Positions 1 to 11,310 of a DNA stretch of 64,000 bases are shown piece after piece; the stretch's first letter is position 1, and every line of letters begins with the position of its first letter. Made by a program: the position numbers and the translations under genes. The DNA is from Annona cherimola (lineage: Eukaryota; Streptophyta; Magnoliopsida; Magnoliales; Annonaceae): assembly GCA_030490835.1 (NCBI GenBank), contig CM059971.1:98236595-98300594 (forward strand). The letters are read 5' to 3'. Under the pieces are notes generated by a model. That model was not told the DNA's origin. It ran no database searches and saw only the letters and a program-made list of their open reading frames with translations.

Positions 1-962
1 TGCTCGCCCGCTCCCGGCCGCAACACCTCCATCTCTCCCTTCTCTCCTCCTCTTCGCAAATAGCCCCGACCAACCAGCCGCCTGCATCGCCTCCCCAGTC
101 GGCAGCTCTCCTCTTTTCGCCCGACGGATCGCCTCCCCTCTCTCCCCTCTCTGCTCCTCCCCGCGCCCGGCCGCAGCACCGCGCGCTCACCCTCCTTACT
201 CCCCTCTCTCCTCCTCCTATCCTCCCCTCTCTCCTCCTCCCATCCTCCCCTCTCTCCTCTCTTCTCCCTCCTCGTCCGTCCCGCCGGCAGCCCCGCTCGC
301 CTAGTCTCCCTGCTCTCCTCCCTTCTCTCCTCTCTCTCCCTTCTCTCCCCTCCTCTCCCCACGCCCTCCCGCCAGCGACACTGCCATCCCTGCTCTCTCA
401 TCCTCAATCCTGCGCGCCCGTTCGTTCGCCTCCCCCTTCTCTCCTCCTCCCCGCACCCGCCCGCAACACCCCCCGCTCACCCCCCTTTTTCTCCTCTCTT
501 CTCTCACCTCCCTCCCGCCAGCGAGCCTGCCCTCCCTAAGCCCTCCTCCGCAGTCCTGCCCGCCCTCCCTCCTCTGTTCTCTCTCCTCCCTGCTCCTTCC
601 TCGTCACTGACCGATAGCGCCTGCGCTCGCGCCCCTGACCGCCTCCCCCGCCTCTCTGCGCTCGTCGCATTTCAGCCCTCAGTCGGAGGCAGTGGGCCGA
701 AGTCGTCCTGCTATTTGGTATGTAATAATTATCGCTTAATTATGATAATTCATTGATATTTACAATTCATTGATATTTTTTTTTCATATATCGAAATCGT
801 ATTTTGTGCCATTGGGCATTAATTGAATGGCTTCATTCCGGTGTTGGGGAGTTGGATCAATAAACGGACTTTCCTGTGTGGTTGCATTTGTTTTAATTGT
901 AAATTCGAAAATGAAATCTTAAGAAGCAATGTCGACTTTCCTATCTGCGGGATTTCAACGCC
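1..962 (+). repeat. Left inverted arm of the MULE (truncated by window start)
   Basis: Bases 1-700 are GC-rich and almost pure pyrimidine runs (CTCCTC, CTCTCC) on the plus strand; 701-962 are AT-rich. Base 1 pairs with 10,959 and base 960 with 10,001. Homology stops abruptly at about 962, marking the inner edge of the repeat. Open frames here are by-products of the skewed composition, not genes. Confidence 0.85.
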
Positions 963-2075
963 AGAAGCAATTGTAGTAAAGCTATTCCATTTTATTTCAT
1001 TTAAGCATTCTATTTTTTTTCCCGCAATTATTTATACTCCTTATACATAGTTTAAACTCCACATAGACGATAATATACTTTACATTAGCAACAAATACAC
1101 TGTAGTAAACTTTACATTTGAGAACAACAATAAATTTGGTTATTTTACAGAAACTAAATTATACACTAGCAATATCACCCAAGAAATTATTTTTGTTCGA
1201 CAACAACAAAAAAAATTGATTGCTAAAATTACAATAAATGGCCGGTTATCGGAAAGTTAATTTTATTCTAAAATACTAAAATTTAGTTGTTAAAGAAAAT
1301 TTGGTTGCTAATGATTTGTAGCATATTCCATATAAATACCAGGAAGAAGACTTGAGTTATCAATAGGTCGTATTTTTAAGTTTAAGAAAATAAGTTTTGT
1401 TTTGGCTGCCAAAACATGATTAAAAAGTTAAACAAAAAAATTGTAACTTAAGAAAGCATCACAATCCAGATGGCCGATTGAACTAATTCAATTGTGAATG
1501 GCCGGTTGAACTGATTCAATTGTGAATGGCCGGTTGAACTGATTCAATTGTGAATACGTTTCCTTGCTTGTGCTTTTTTGTTAATCATACAACATTTTCC
1601 TTACTATTAATTTTGCCTGAGCAATAAGCTTGATGGCATGTGTGGAACACAAGAATACATATAAATATATATTTTCCATAGTTGTTACTATTATACGTAT
1701 TGGATGTTGTTATCATGGATAAGATATGGAACAATTATCATATTGACATTAATGACATTCAACAAAGTTCCAACTAATTGATCAGTCTTGAATTTAGTGT
1801 TCTTATCTATACCTATATAAACTTTTTGAAAGGTGATCTACCCGTTAGAGTACTAAGGAACATCTTATAACTATGAATTTGCCTGCATGTCTGAAACAGA
1901 TGAGGAATCCATAACTTATTTCACATACTGTACCCACAATCGTCTATTACTTGATATGATTTGCATGTTATATATTGTTCCATGACTCTTTTTCGTGAAC
2001 ATAACATATTTACAAATGTTCGTTTAATTTAAACATTTGTTTCATTTATGTGATGTATAGTTTTCATATTATAAT
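963..2075. other. MULE interior, left leader before the transposase
   Basis: AT-rich, no convincing gene. It holds the 28-bp tandem repeat at 1,472-1,555 and probably the promoter and leader of the transposase gene. No TATA box stands out among many AT-rich candidates. Confidence 0.5.
1472..1555 (+). repeat. 28-bp tandem repeat, three copies
   Basis: Three head-to-tail copies at 1,472-1,499, 1,500-1,527 and 1,528-1,555, each beginning GGCCGRTTGAACT and ending CAATTGTGAAT. Copies 2 and 3 are identical; copy 1 differs at two positions. A shorter GGCCGGTTATC motif occurs at about 1,240. Subterminal repeats of this kind can be transposase-binding sites, but that is inference. Confidence 0.85.
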
Positions 2076-4613
2076 ATGGATGTCAATGAGGGCAAAGCCG
2101 TGATGGGGCAACTTATCCGTCCAAATGAAATTGGTGTACCGATGCAACACAGAACTATAGAGGGAGGACAGGGATCTGATGTGGGTATGGTCGTTACAGA
2201 TGATGGGGCAACAAATGGTAGTGGAGGTTTTAACTCGAGTCCGTTAAATGTGGTTGTGCCAGATGACGTGCCAAATTTCTTCATACCTGTGACTCCATTG
2301 GAATTGAAACCCACAATTGGAATGGAATTTGAGACGCTTGAAGATATGTTCAAATTTTATAATGAGTATGCCTGGTTCAGTGGTTTCAGTGTTAGGAAGG
2401 ACAAGACGAGGGTGCTTAAGTCTGGAGTTATCTCCATGCGTATCCTTCGGTGCTGTAAGGCTGGAATTGGTGTAGAAAAGCGTAAGGACGTTCACAATCG
2501 AAAAGCATCTGCACGCCGTGTTTCACGCTGCGATTGTCAAGCGAAAGTTGTTGTCAATCTGAAATCCGAATCTAATACTTACCTAGTTACTCAATTTGTG
2601 GAGGTTCATAATCATGTCCTAGCGACCCCTAGAAAGAGGCATTGGTTACGATCACACAGGAAGATGACAGAGGAGCAATTGAGCATGATCTCAAGTATGA
2701 AGTCATCAGGCATTGGAGTGTCAAGATCTCTTGATTTCATGTCTACTGAAGCAGGAGGGCATGATCAACTTGGATTCACAGACGTAGATGCAAGAAATGC
2801 ATTGAAACGAAAAAGGCAACTAATGCATGGGAATGATGCAGAAGAGCTTTTAAGATACTTTCAAACAAAGAGTATTGATGATCCTGATTTCACATGGCGT
2901 GTACAAGTCGATGAAGGGATGAGACTGGCATCATGTTTTTGGGTTGATGGCCAATCGAAGGTAGATTACATGGCTTTTAGTGATGTCGTCTTCTTTGACA
3001 CGACATATAAAACAAACGAATATGACATGCCATTTGGGCCATTTGCTGGTGTCAACCACCATATGCAGACTTGCCTATTTGGCGCAGGATTGCTATTTGG
3101 AGAGACCATTGAAGATTTCAAGTGGCTATTTAGGACATGGCTTGATGCAATGGGTGGTGTATGTCCAAAGGCAATTGTTACCGATCAAGATGCGGCCATT
3201 GGAGCAGCGGTTGCACAGGTTTTTCCAGACACTCATCATATTTTATGCTTGTGGCATATATGTAAGAAGTTGCCTGAAAAGCTATCTCATGTTTACCAAA
3301 AGTACCCTACATTTAAAGCTACTTGGGACCATTGTCTATACGGTGTTCAAAGCATCGAGGAATTTGAAAATAGTTGGTCAGCAATGATGGAGAATTTCGA
3401 ACTACAGGGCAATTCTTGGCTCCAAAATATGTATGAAATCCGGCAGAAGTGGATTCCCGCTTTCACCAGGAAGATATTCACAGCCGGGATGAGAACAACT
3501 GGAAGAAGCGAAAGTTTGAATGCAATGCTGGATGGTTTTGTTAACCATAAATCCAGTTTAATTGACTTCGCAAATGGGTACGATAAATTGCTTCAGCGGA
3601 GACGACGAGATGAAAGTAATGCTGAATTCCAGTCAACAAATACACGACCAGTATTATCCACAAGATTTGATCTCGAGGCTGAAATGGCGAGAACATATAC
3701 TTTCAAAGCATTCGAAGTATTTCAGAGAGAAGTTGAAGATAGCATTTACCTGATAGCACAGAAAATAGGGGGCGACCACCACAAAGAAGCATGACATATT
3801 TTCGAACCGAAAGAATCAGATGTAATGAAGCGGAAGACGGTGACATGGGATACACTGGAGATGAAGGCGTCATGCCCCTGCTTGAAATTTGAGTTTAGTG
3901 GAATTATTTGTAAGCATATATTTATATTATTGCATTACAAAGGGCTAGTATCCATGCCACCAAATCATGTCCTAACTCGTTGGTCTCGACAAGCAAAAAG
4001 TTTATACATACAACCAGGTTCGACCAACATAAAGGAGAAAGCACAATCACTTGTACTTCGTAACCATGTTCTGTCACGATCATGGACTTATATTCGACAA
4101 GAATCTTTAAAAAATGATAGAGTGTATGAGGTGGTGAGAAGTTCTTTGGAAAATATGAAGCAGGTAGTTGAAGACATTGTACAGGAAGAGAGATCGGACG
4201 TTGCTGGAAAGGAGATCGTCGTTGCCGATCATGGAGTAAGTATGGACGGTGCAGACAATTTCAATAGCACGATTGCTCCAGCAATGGTTGTACATCGTGC
4301 CTTCTATGGAATATCAAGTGGGACTCTTGCCACTCAAAGCTCGCATGCATGCGGTGTAAGCCCTCCAAATATGCAGCTTGTTAGGAGAAGAAGTAACAAA
4401 CGGCTTAAAAGCGCCCTTGAGATACCACGCCTAACTCCAAAGATGTGTAGCGGTTGCAATAAAATGGTGGTTGGTCATGATAGACGAACGTGTCCCATTA
4501 TCAAAGAATGGACTTTGACTTGTAGCAATGCAGACATGAGTGAAGTTGGGTCAGCTAGGGGGAGAGGTCGTGGTCGTCGAGGTACTTTCAAACCAAAAAA
4601 AAAAACAGGTTGA
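2076..4613 (+). pseudogene. FAR1/FHY3-related MULE transposase, interrupted by one in-frame stop
   Basis: A single continuous frame of 845 codons, broken only by TGA at 3,792-3,794 (codon 573). Residues ~90-190 form a FAR1-type zinc-binding DNA-binding domain (Cys-rich, ending in an HNH-like histidine pair). Residues ~300-410 are the MULE transposase core: DTTYKTN with D308, TDQDAA with D370, then a CLWHICKKLP (C-x2-H) segment and Glu-rich helix. After the stop, a SWIM zinc finger (CPC...CKH near 3,874-3,920), a zinc-knuckle-like C-x2-C...GH-x4-C near 4,446-4,493 and a basic RGRGRGRRG tail. Domain order matches plant FAR1/MURA proteins. Start ATG at 2,076 is the first in frame. The frame is otherwise open, so this is either a very young null allele or an expressed N-terminal product lacking the SWIM domain. 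No GT-AG intron long enough to remove the stop is visible. Confidence 0.85.
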
Positions 4614-4837
4614 CTAAAATCCTAAAAGTGATTTCACAAGTACTTTCAAAAAGTTTTCTCAACCCACCATTGCATTATCATTCATTATTCATTATTCTTA
4701 ATTCCCGAATATAGGCATGAATTATATGGAATTCGGCAGGTTATGCCCAACGTATATCTTCGAGCTATTTATCTTTTTGTCATGTTCTAATCATTTTATA
4801 TCTCCTCTCTCAGGTGGTTCAACATTGAAGAAGTAGA

Positions 4838-5394
4838 ATGACATCTTCTAGTAGTACTTCCAGGACAAGCAGTGCGAAAAGATGTTTTTGCTTTTGCAAT
4901 CAGCCAACCGTGTTGTTGACTTCTCGGACTGAGGCAAATCCTGGAAGGCATTTCTACCGATGCCGTTATTACAATGTACGTATCACGTTAACTTACTACA
5001 GTTCTAGCTAAAAACATTTGAATATCATAATTTGTGTATGTTGTAGGATCCTTCCAAAGATTGCAAATTTTTTAGGTGGGTGGGTGAACAAAGGGCGCCA
5101 ATGGAGTTTGATGGACTTGAGCGTCATGCAACAGTGGATCATATCACAAAACTAAGAGCTGATGTTGAACAATTAAAGGCCGACTTCGAGTCACTCATAC
5201 ACTGTGTAAGCCAGTTGAAGGAAATCCAAGTAGACGCGGTCAACAAACTGAAGCACGTAGATCATCTGAAAAATCTTAAGATAGCTGATTTTGATAAGGA
5301 ACTCCGAACGAAGATTGCTGAGCTGGAGAGAAAATATTACATTTGTCTATCTTTCATTTGTTTGATTGTGGGAATTATGTTTGTTCGAATGTGA
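4838..5394 (+). CDS. GRF-type zinc-finger protein with coiled coil and C-terminal membrane helix
   Basis: Two exons, 4,838-4,975 and 5,047-5,394, joined by a 71-bp intron (GTACGT...TTGTAG); predicted 161 residues. Exon 1 begins ATG at 4,838 with a Ser/Thr-rich stretch, then CFCFCNQP and NPGRHFYRCRYYN; exon 2 continues DPSKDCKFFRW. Together they give the GRF zinc-finger signature (C-x-C ... GR-F-x-x-C ... C-x-FFRW, residues ~16-58). Residues ~75-140 are rich in K/E/L heptad-like spacing, consistent with a coiled coil. The last 19 residues (YYICLSF to FVRM) are a hydrophobic tail, suggesting a tail-anchored membrane protein. Small GRF proteins of this layout are common in plants and often sit near transposons; their function is not established. 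It lies 224 bp downstream of the transposase on the same strand. Confidence 0.78.
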
Positions 5395-6599
5395 TCAAAG
5401 TTAAGAGACTTGACATTTGTAATGATATGGAAATAGATAGATGTACTTTGCTTGAGGGAGTACTCTAGGAAGCTACTAAACTGATTATCTCATATACCTT
5501 ATGTTGGATTTTTAACTCTGGAGATGGTTGGTTGTATATTTTTTGATATCCACTCAGTGGGATGCTTTTCCTTTTCATATGTACCATGATATGTGGATGT
5601 ATTTGTCACTATGCCACCATCAACCATAGTTTATTTTGTGTTGTGGAAGGAAAGTGTAATTGTCTTCTTTATATGTACATCTCCTTTTTTTTACAGTCAA
5701 TCAACAGTTCTTTACATCTTCTTATGTTCGAGCACATCAAATGGTGCTTCAAATGATTTTTTTCCCTAAAATTTATACAGCTGATGAAGTACCTTGCATA
5801 ATGGTGAAAGTATTATTTTGTTGTTCAATTGCAATCAGGATCATTCATGTGGAAGGTGAAGAATCATGCTTCCAGAGGGGCATTTTCTTCTCTCCAAATA
5901 ACCAACTTTTAAATTATGCAAAATCTGGTTTTATATGCCTTTTTTCTTTCATAGCAGCATTATCACTTACAAATAACCAACTCTCCGGGCACGCAAAACC
6001 CCAGCACTAAAATCATGCTTGCACAATTAAAACGGGCTTTATATTATCACTGGTCTTCATGCTTTTTAGTGCGTTACTTTACTTCCCAAGTTTAGATCGA
6101 TCATTTTAAAGGTTCGAATCAGGTTCAATTTTATTTATTCCTCTAGTATTAGTTAGCTTGATATAGTTAAGAGTTCAAACATGACAAATTAACATGACCA
6201 ACGCCTCCTACTAATGTATACTGTACAGTCTATAATTTACCTGACTCGATATACACAATCACATTTCTCACTAGATTAACTAACGTACCTTTCAATTAAG
6301 TGACTGCAATTTGTTTAGAAAACTAAGGGTATTGATGATTCCAGATCAAAGTATCATAATTACATCCTCGTCATAGAAGGAAACGTTTCACTAAATTGAA
6401 AAATATAACGCATGTTAGAGACTTGTCAAAACCAAGCCTGCTAGCTGAAACCTTAACTGCTACAAAAAGTTCATGCTATTCCAGAATATTACTATTTCAA
6501 AACTCCATTCAAAGCAGCAGTAATAATGAAAGATAGGACGTCTGTTTAGAGCAATCTTATATTACAGTTACTGCCCCCCATGAAGAGATAGGCATACCC
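5395..6599. other. MULE interior between convergent GRF and B3 genes
   Basis: About 1.2 kb of AT-rich DNA holding the 3' ends of two convergent genes. I see no further coding sequence: the open frames here are short and have no recognisable motifs. AATAAA-like signals are too frequent to assign. Confidence 0.5.
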
Positions 6600-7844
6600 T
6601 TAACTTGGACTTGGTTTTTTCCCAACAAGTCTTCTATTACGAAAAATGTGAACTTGTATCTTCAATTTATGTCCTCGACCCGCCCCCTTGATGAACTCGA
6701 ATGCTAAAACATCTCCTTCCCTCAAGTGATGACATTTGCTAAACCGGAACCACGGGGTTCCAAAATAGGATTCTCCTTTTGTCTTTTTGAGAAGCTTCAA
6801 TTTCCACTTCCGGTTGGTATGATCGTGAATGAAGACATGCTTCTTTGAGTGAAAGTTGCATGGCTTTGAAAACATTGTAGGGACATGCTGCAAAGGAACA
6901 AAGACAAAGAAATAAAGCCCACCGAAAGCACACAATAATTGAAGAAAATTAGTCCAATGTCATCACAAAATAAATGACAGAATTATGAGCATACCCTTAC
7001 CACAAGAGTAGTTTGAGCAGCAATACAAGAGAACATAAAACTTGCAGCAATCGAATATGATATGGAACTCACCACACTATATTTAATGTTCTTCCAAGGT
7101 CTTATAAAATGTGGACGCACAAGGTGGAATGGGCAAGAGTCAACTACACTTCGCTGCTCTGCTAGAAATTGTTCACCTATCACATGCAGGGGCCATGGAT
7201 ATGTGTTAATAAACGTTAATAAAAACAAAGCAAGCTTAGGATTATATAGTCATAAAAATAAATAAATCAACCCACCGCTTTGCTGGAAGTAATCATGTAC
7301 TTTCTTTTTATTATAACATTTACAACCATCGGTGACAATACGCCCAATGGAGTCTTGTCCGTCCTGCTGCGCTCCCTCCTCTTCATGTGAGATACGTTCT
7401 TCACAGTTCTCATCCACCTGAGCACTGTCTTTTTCACATCCACTCTTCCCAAATATCTTAACTCCAAATTGTGAATGTCCATCATAGTGGAAAACAAGAA
7501 AATCTCCAAGTTCCAGCAAGTTTTCTTTCACAAACAGTGGCCAACCATTTTGAAATAATAGGTGGTTGGCAACTCTATCTACCTCAACATGCCAAGATCT
7601 CCTGGCATCAGTTGCGAGTGTGCACTTGAGAGGCAAATTGTCAACAAATTTATATGCAAAAGCTGGTGGTATATGCTGCCAAAAGAGAATGATTAGTCTG
7701 AAAAAAAAAATTACATATGAAATACAAGAAAGCAAGGCATTGCAGGATGATAAGAAGGAAAGGTACCAGCTTTTCTTTGAAATCTCCGAGCAGAACTTTG
7801 AAGAAGGAATATCCTTTCAATACAGGAGGTGACTTATTCGCCAT
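6600..7844 (-). CDS. Double-B3-domain (REM-like) DNA-binding protein
   Basis: Four exons on the minus strand can be joined without a stop: 7,844-7,767, 7,675-7,276, 7,176-7,073 and 6,887-6,600. All introns are GT-AG and phases agree (0, 1, 0); total 870 nt, 289 residues. The start MANKSPPVLKGYSFFKVL is the usual beginning of a first B3 domain, which continues HIPPAFAYKF and runs to about residue 105 (ELGDFLVFHYDG, VKIFG). A charged linker rich in Glu/Asp/Gln follows. The second B3 domain (about residues 176-285) reads FHLVRPHFIRPW, then LREGDVLAFEF and IQVHIFR. B3 domains bind DNA in the major groove, so a nuclear transcription-factor role is likely; REM-class targets are mostly unknown. The gene lies wholly between the MULE arms, in the opposite direction to the transposase, and keeps its introns, so it was acquired as genomic DNA if it is captured cargo. 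No inactivating lesion is visible. Confidence 0.82.
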
Positions 7845-9998
7845 CCTTCACACTAGCTCAAGCAACTTGAATGTTGATATCAAACAAGTTAAGCTAGACA
7901 AGGTAACAGAGGCAAAAAATACAAAATGAGAACAGATTTCATTACACAATGATTGAAAAGTAGGTCCTCACAATAAGGAAACAACATAGTATCACAGTCG
8001 TCACTACACCAAACAATAGGAAACGACAACATTGTAGTTCTCATCAAACACCAATTCAAACACATGAGAAGCCAATGGAAAGATCCATGCACCTAAAGCA
8101 ATAGAAGCATAGATCCATCAACCACCCACATAGTTGAGAATTAGCTGCAGTTTTTAAGTCAAAGCATGGAAGCAAAAAAATTCCTCAAGTCTACCACTCT
8201 CCTTTCAAACTTAATGGCCAGCGAAGTCACTCTGTATAACTAGAGAATAAAAAGTTATCCCATAATAACCCCACTGCAAAGTCCTCAGATATAAAAAATT
8301 GCAAGTAAAGGCAAACCTCCCTGACATTCTCACCCTATATCTAAAAAATTGCAAGTAAAAGCAAACATCTCTGACATTCTCACCCTATATCTCGGCTCAA
8401 AATTGTGGAAAAGACAACAGAAACGGAATAAGGGAAGATAATGGATTTGAACTAAAAGTAGATTCTGATTAGAGGGTATGAAAGGATGCATGTCATCCAT
8501 TCTACTAATTGAGTTGAGAATGAAAGTAGTTTCACCGATTGCAATATTAGAAAATTAGAAAATTATAGCAGAATCCTGAATTCATTTGTTTGTGCGGATA
8601 CACAATAACTTAATATGAATATCCACTCATATATTTTTACCAAGAGTGATGCTCACAGCCAATCCAATTTTAGGCTTCCAACATCTATGTTGCTAAATGA
8701 AGAAAGGAGTCCCACACTCTATGACCCACTACAACAATGATCCACAATAATGCCAACTTGTAGCTTCTCTAGAATAAGAATTGGAAAAGGTTGCATCAAT
8801 ATATGAAAATCAGCCCTTTTTTTAGATCGTAACAAAAAATGGAAATCTATTAGAATTGCCAAAGCCAAATTACTGTCTGGTATTACTTCATTGCTTCCCA
8901 ACCTGCATTGGTTCCTCTCACAAAGTCATACCTCAACAAAGTAGTATATAATATCACAATAGTTTGATGTGGGTGAAATACGTGTACAAAAGACAGATAC
9001 GGAGAAAAAGGTAATAAGAAGGTGAAGTCTTTATTTATGACAAGTAGCAATAAGTTGCATTTTTAGCCTAGCAAGTAATAGAAATTACAAATCAATTTTG
9101 GACTTAATTCTTTGCAACGACATAGGGCCACCAGAAACAAATCCATGCATCTCCCTGTCATTTTTGCAGGCTAGGAATCAATATAACATACAGAAAACAG
9201 GAAAGTCTAAAATCTTTTGACATCTACCACCAAAACATGGTGAATATCTACCATAAGATAGATTCAACCACTAAAATAGTATGCAACCAATAAAAAAGGC
9301 TACAATAACTCCATCATAAATACATACAGAGCCCACTCACCTTCTTATTGTGTAAAGGTGACAACGAGTGCCCAAAGGTGAAGCTACAGGCAAGTCAAAA
9401 CTTAATCAGTTTCAACCACGGGATCAATAGCAAACAAAGATATAGCAATCCATAAGGCCCTCCATTACTCATGACATCATAAGCACGATTGGGATGAAGA
9501 ACTAAGTGTCCAATTAATGACAGCAAATGTCATAACGCAATGACAAAAAAATCCATAAGCATATAAAAGAACTACAAGGGAAAATTTAGCAACGGGCAAT
9601 AAAACCTTAGTAATACTGTGCTTTGCTATTGATGTGCTCTGATGTGTAACTTCTGAATGTTGTTTAGCAAAGAAAGCTAAGCTAGAAGAGCAACAAATTA
9701 AAGGAATTCAATAGACTCCTGTAATATATATTATGCATCATAATTAAGGTAAACGGAATTACTGTATTAGTAACAAGTGAGAAGAAGTCACTCTTTTTTT
9801 TTGTCAATCAAAATATGCATCGCTGAACAGGATCTTACTTTCTTAAACAACTTGAATGTTGATATCAAACAAGTTAAGCTACATATATTAACTATATATA
9901 TCGTGTTCTACTGTATTTGAATTCAACCTTCAAGTAATTCTTTAAAAATTTGAACTAAACTTGTAGACAGACACAAAGCAAGGTGAAGATCACCTCAT
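7845..9998. other. MULE interior upstream of the B3 gene
   Basis: About 2.1 kb without a convincing gene. It presumably includes the B3 promoter and 5' UTR. A 33-bp sequence starting AACTTGAATGTTGATATC occurs at 7,864-7,896 and again at 9,849-9,881 in the same orientation, bracketing 1.95 kb, which suggests an internal duplication. Confidence 0.5.
8291..8391 (+). repeat. 50-bp tandem duplication
   Basis: Two adjacent copies with period 50 (about 8,291-8,340 and 8,341-8,391), each containing AAAAAATTGCAAGTAAA and CTGACATTCTCACCCTATAT, with three or four mismatches. Confidence 0.85.
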
Positions 9999-11170
9999 GG
10001 CGTTGAAATCCCGCAGATAGGAAAGTCGACATTGCTTCTTAAGATTTCATTTTCGAATTTACAATTAAAACAAATGCAGCCACACAGGAAAGTCCGTTTA
10101 TTGATCCAACTCCCCAACACCGGAATGAAGCCATTCAATTAATGCCCAATGGCACAAAATACGATTTCGATATATGAAAAAAAAATATCAATGAATTGTA
10201 AATATCAATGAATTATCATAATTAAGCGATAATTATTACATACCAAATAGCAGGACGACTTCGGCCCACTGCCTCCGACTGAGGGCTGAAATGCGACGAG
10301 CGCAGAGAGGCGGGGGAGGCGGTCAGGGGCGCGAGCGCAGGCGCTGTCGGTCAGTGACGAGGAAGGAGCAGGGAGGAGAGAGAACAGAGGAGGGAGGGCG
10401 GGCAGGACTGCGGAGGAGGGCTTAGGGAGGGCAGGCTCGCTGGCGGGAGGGAGGTGAGAGAAGAGAGGAGAAAAAGGGGGGTGAGCGGGGGTGTTGCGGG
10501 CGGGTGCGGGGAGGAGGAGAGAAGGGGGAGGCGAACGAACGGGCGCGCAGGATTGAGGATGAGAGAGCAGGGATGGCAGTGTCGCTGGCGGGAGGGCGTG
10601 GGGAGAGGAGGGGAGAGAAGGGAGAGAGAGGAGAGAAGGGAGGAGAGCAGGGAGACTAGGCGAGCGGGGCTGCCGGCGGGACGGACGAGGAGGGAGAAGA
10701 GAGGAGAGAGGGGAGGATGGGAGGAGGAGAGAGGGGAGGATAGGAGGAGGAGAGAGGGGAGTAAGGAGGGTGAGCGCGCGGTGCTGCGGCCGGGCGCGGG
10801 GAGGAGCAGAGAGGGGAGAGAGGGGAGGCGATCCGTCGGGCGAAAAGAGGAGAGCTGCCGACTGGGGAGGCGATGCAGGCGGCTGGTTGGTCGGGGCTAT
10901 TTGCGAAGAGGAGGAGAGAAGGGAGAGATGGAGGTGTTGCGGCCGGGAGCGGGCGAGCAGAGAGAGAGCGGGCGGAGCGGGAGCCAGGCAGTCGCGCGGA
11001 GAGAGGAGAGGAGGAAAGAAGGAAGGGAAGGAATTGTGGGCGCGAAAATCAAATCTCTCGTACGGGGGGGCCGAATTGCAAATTCGGAAACTTGCCTGCT
11101 CCCGTCTGACGCGCCTGACATAGCAGCCTGGGGTCCTCGACGCGCGCGCCTTGATCGAACGGCTCCCATA
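9999..11170 (-). repeat. Right inverted arm of the MULE
   Basis: Inverse of 1-962 up to 10,959, then further GC-rich, purine-biased sequence not represented in the window on the left. Near 11,041-11,100 the composition changes and a palindrome CCGAATTGCAAATTCGG appears. The outer terminus lies somewhere between about 11,040 and 11,310 and cannot be fixed without the left end. Confidence 0.8.
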
Positions 11171-11310
11171 TGAACTCCTGAATCCGACGATGGAGAAAGG
11201 CCGGGAGTAATTCGGGAGTATTGCTCTCAGGCGCAGGAAATTGGGATCCGTGATAGGTACCACTGTGATCACCTTACTTCCTGGGAGCAGGTTATAAGAA
11301 GTCAAACCAG

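Larger units (their letters stand above)
1..11170. mobile_element. Mutator-like element (MULE) with long inverted arms and three-gene cargo; left end outside window
   Basis: The first ~960 bases reappear inverted at 9,999-10,959 with only about one indel and a few mismatches that I could see (for example base 873 region versus 10,078). The arms enclose a FAR1/MURA-type transposase (2,076-4,613), a GRF zinc-finger gene (4,838-5,394) and a B3-domain gene (6,600-7,844, opposite strand). A transposase between long, nearly identical inverted arms is the layout of an autonomous MULE with long terminal inverted repeats. The right arm runs on past 10,959 in GC-rich sequence to about 11,170; its exact terminus is not certain, and the target-site duplication cannot be checked because the left end lies outside the window. 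High arm identity suggests recent insertion, although the transposase frame carries a stop. Confidence 0.8.

Noticed and set aside
2069..2353. Minus-strand frames within the transposase gene
   Set aside because: Shadows of the plus-strand coding frame.
8003..8040. CACTACACCAAACAATAGG as a possible CACTA end inside the MULE
   Set aside because: No matching inverted end or target duplication nearby; short motif alone is not enough.
10205..11305. Long open frames on both strands in the GC-rich right arm (and their mirror at 301-507)
   Set aside because: Low-complexity Ser/Pro/Leu or Arg/Glu/Gly translations caused by purine/pyrimidine asymmetry; present in every frame.
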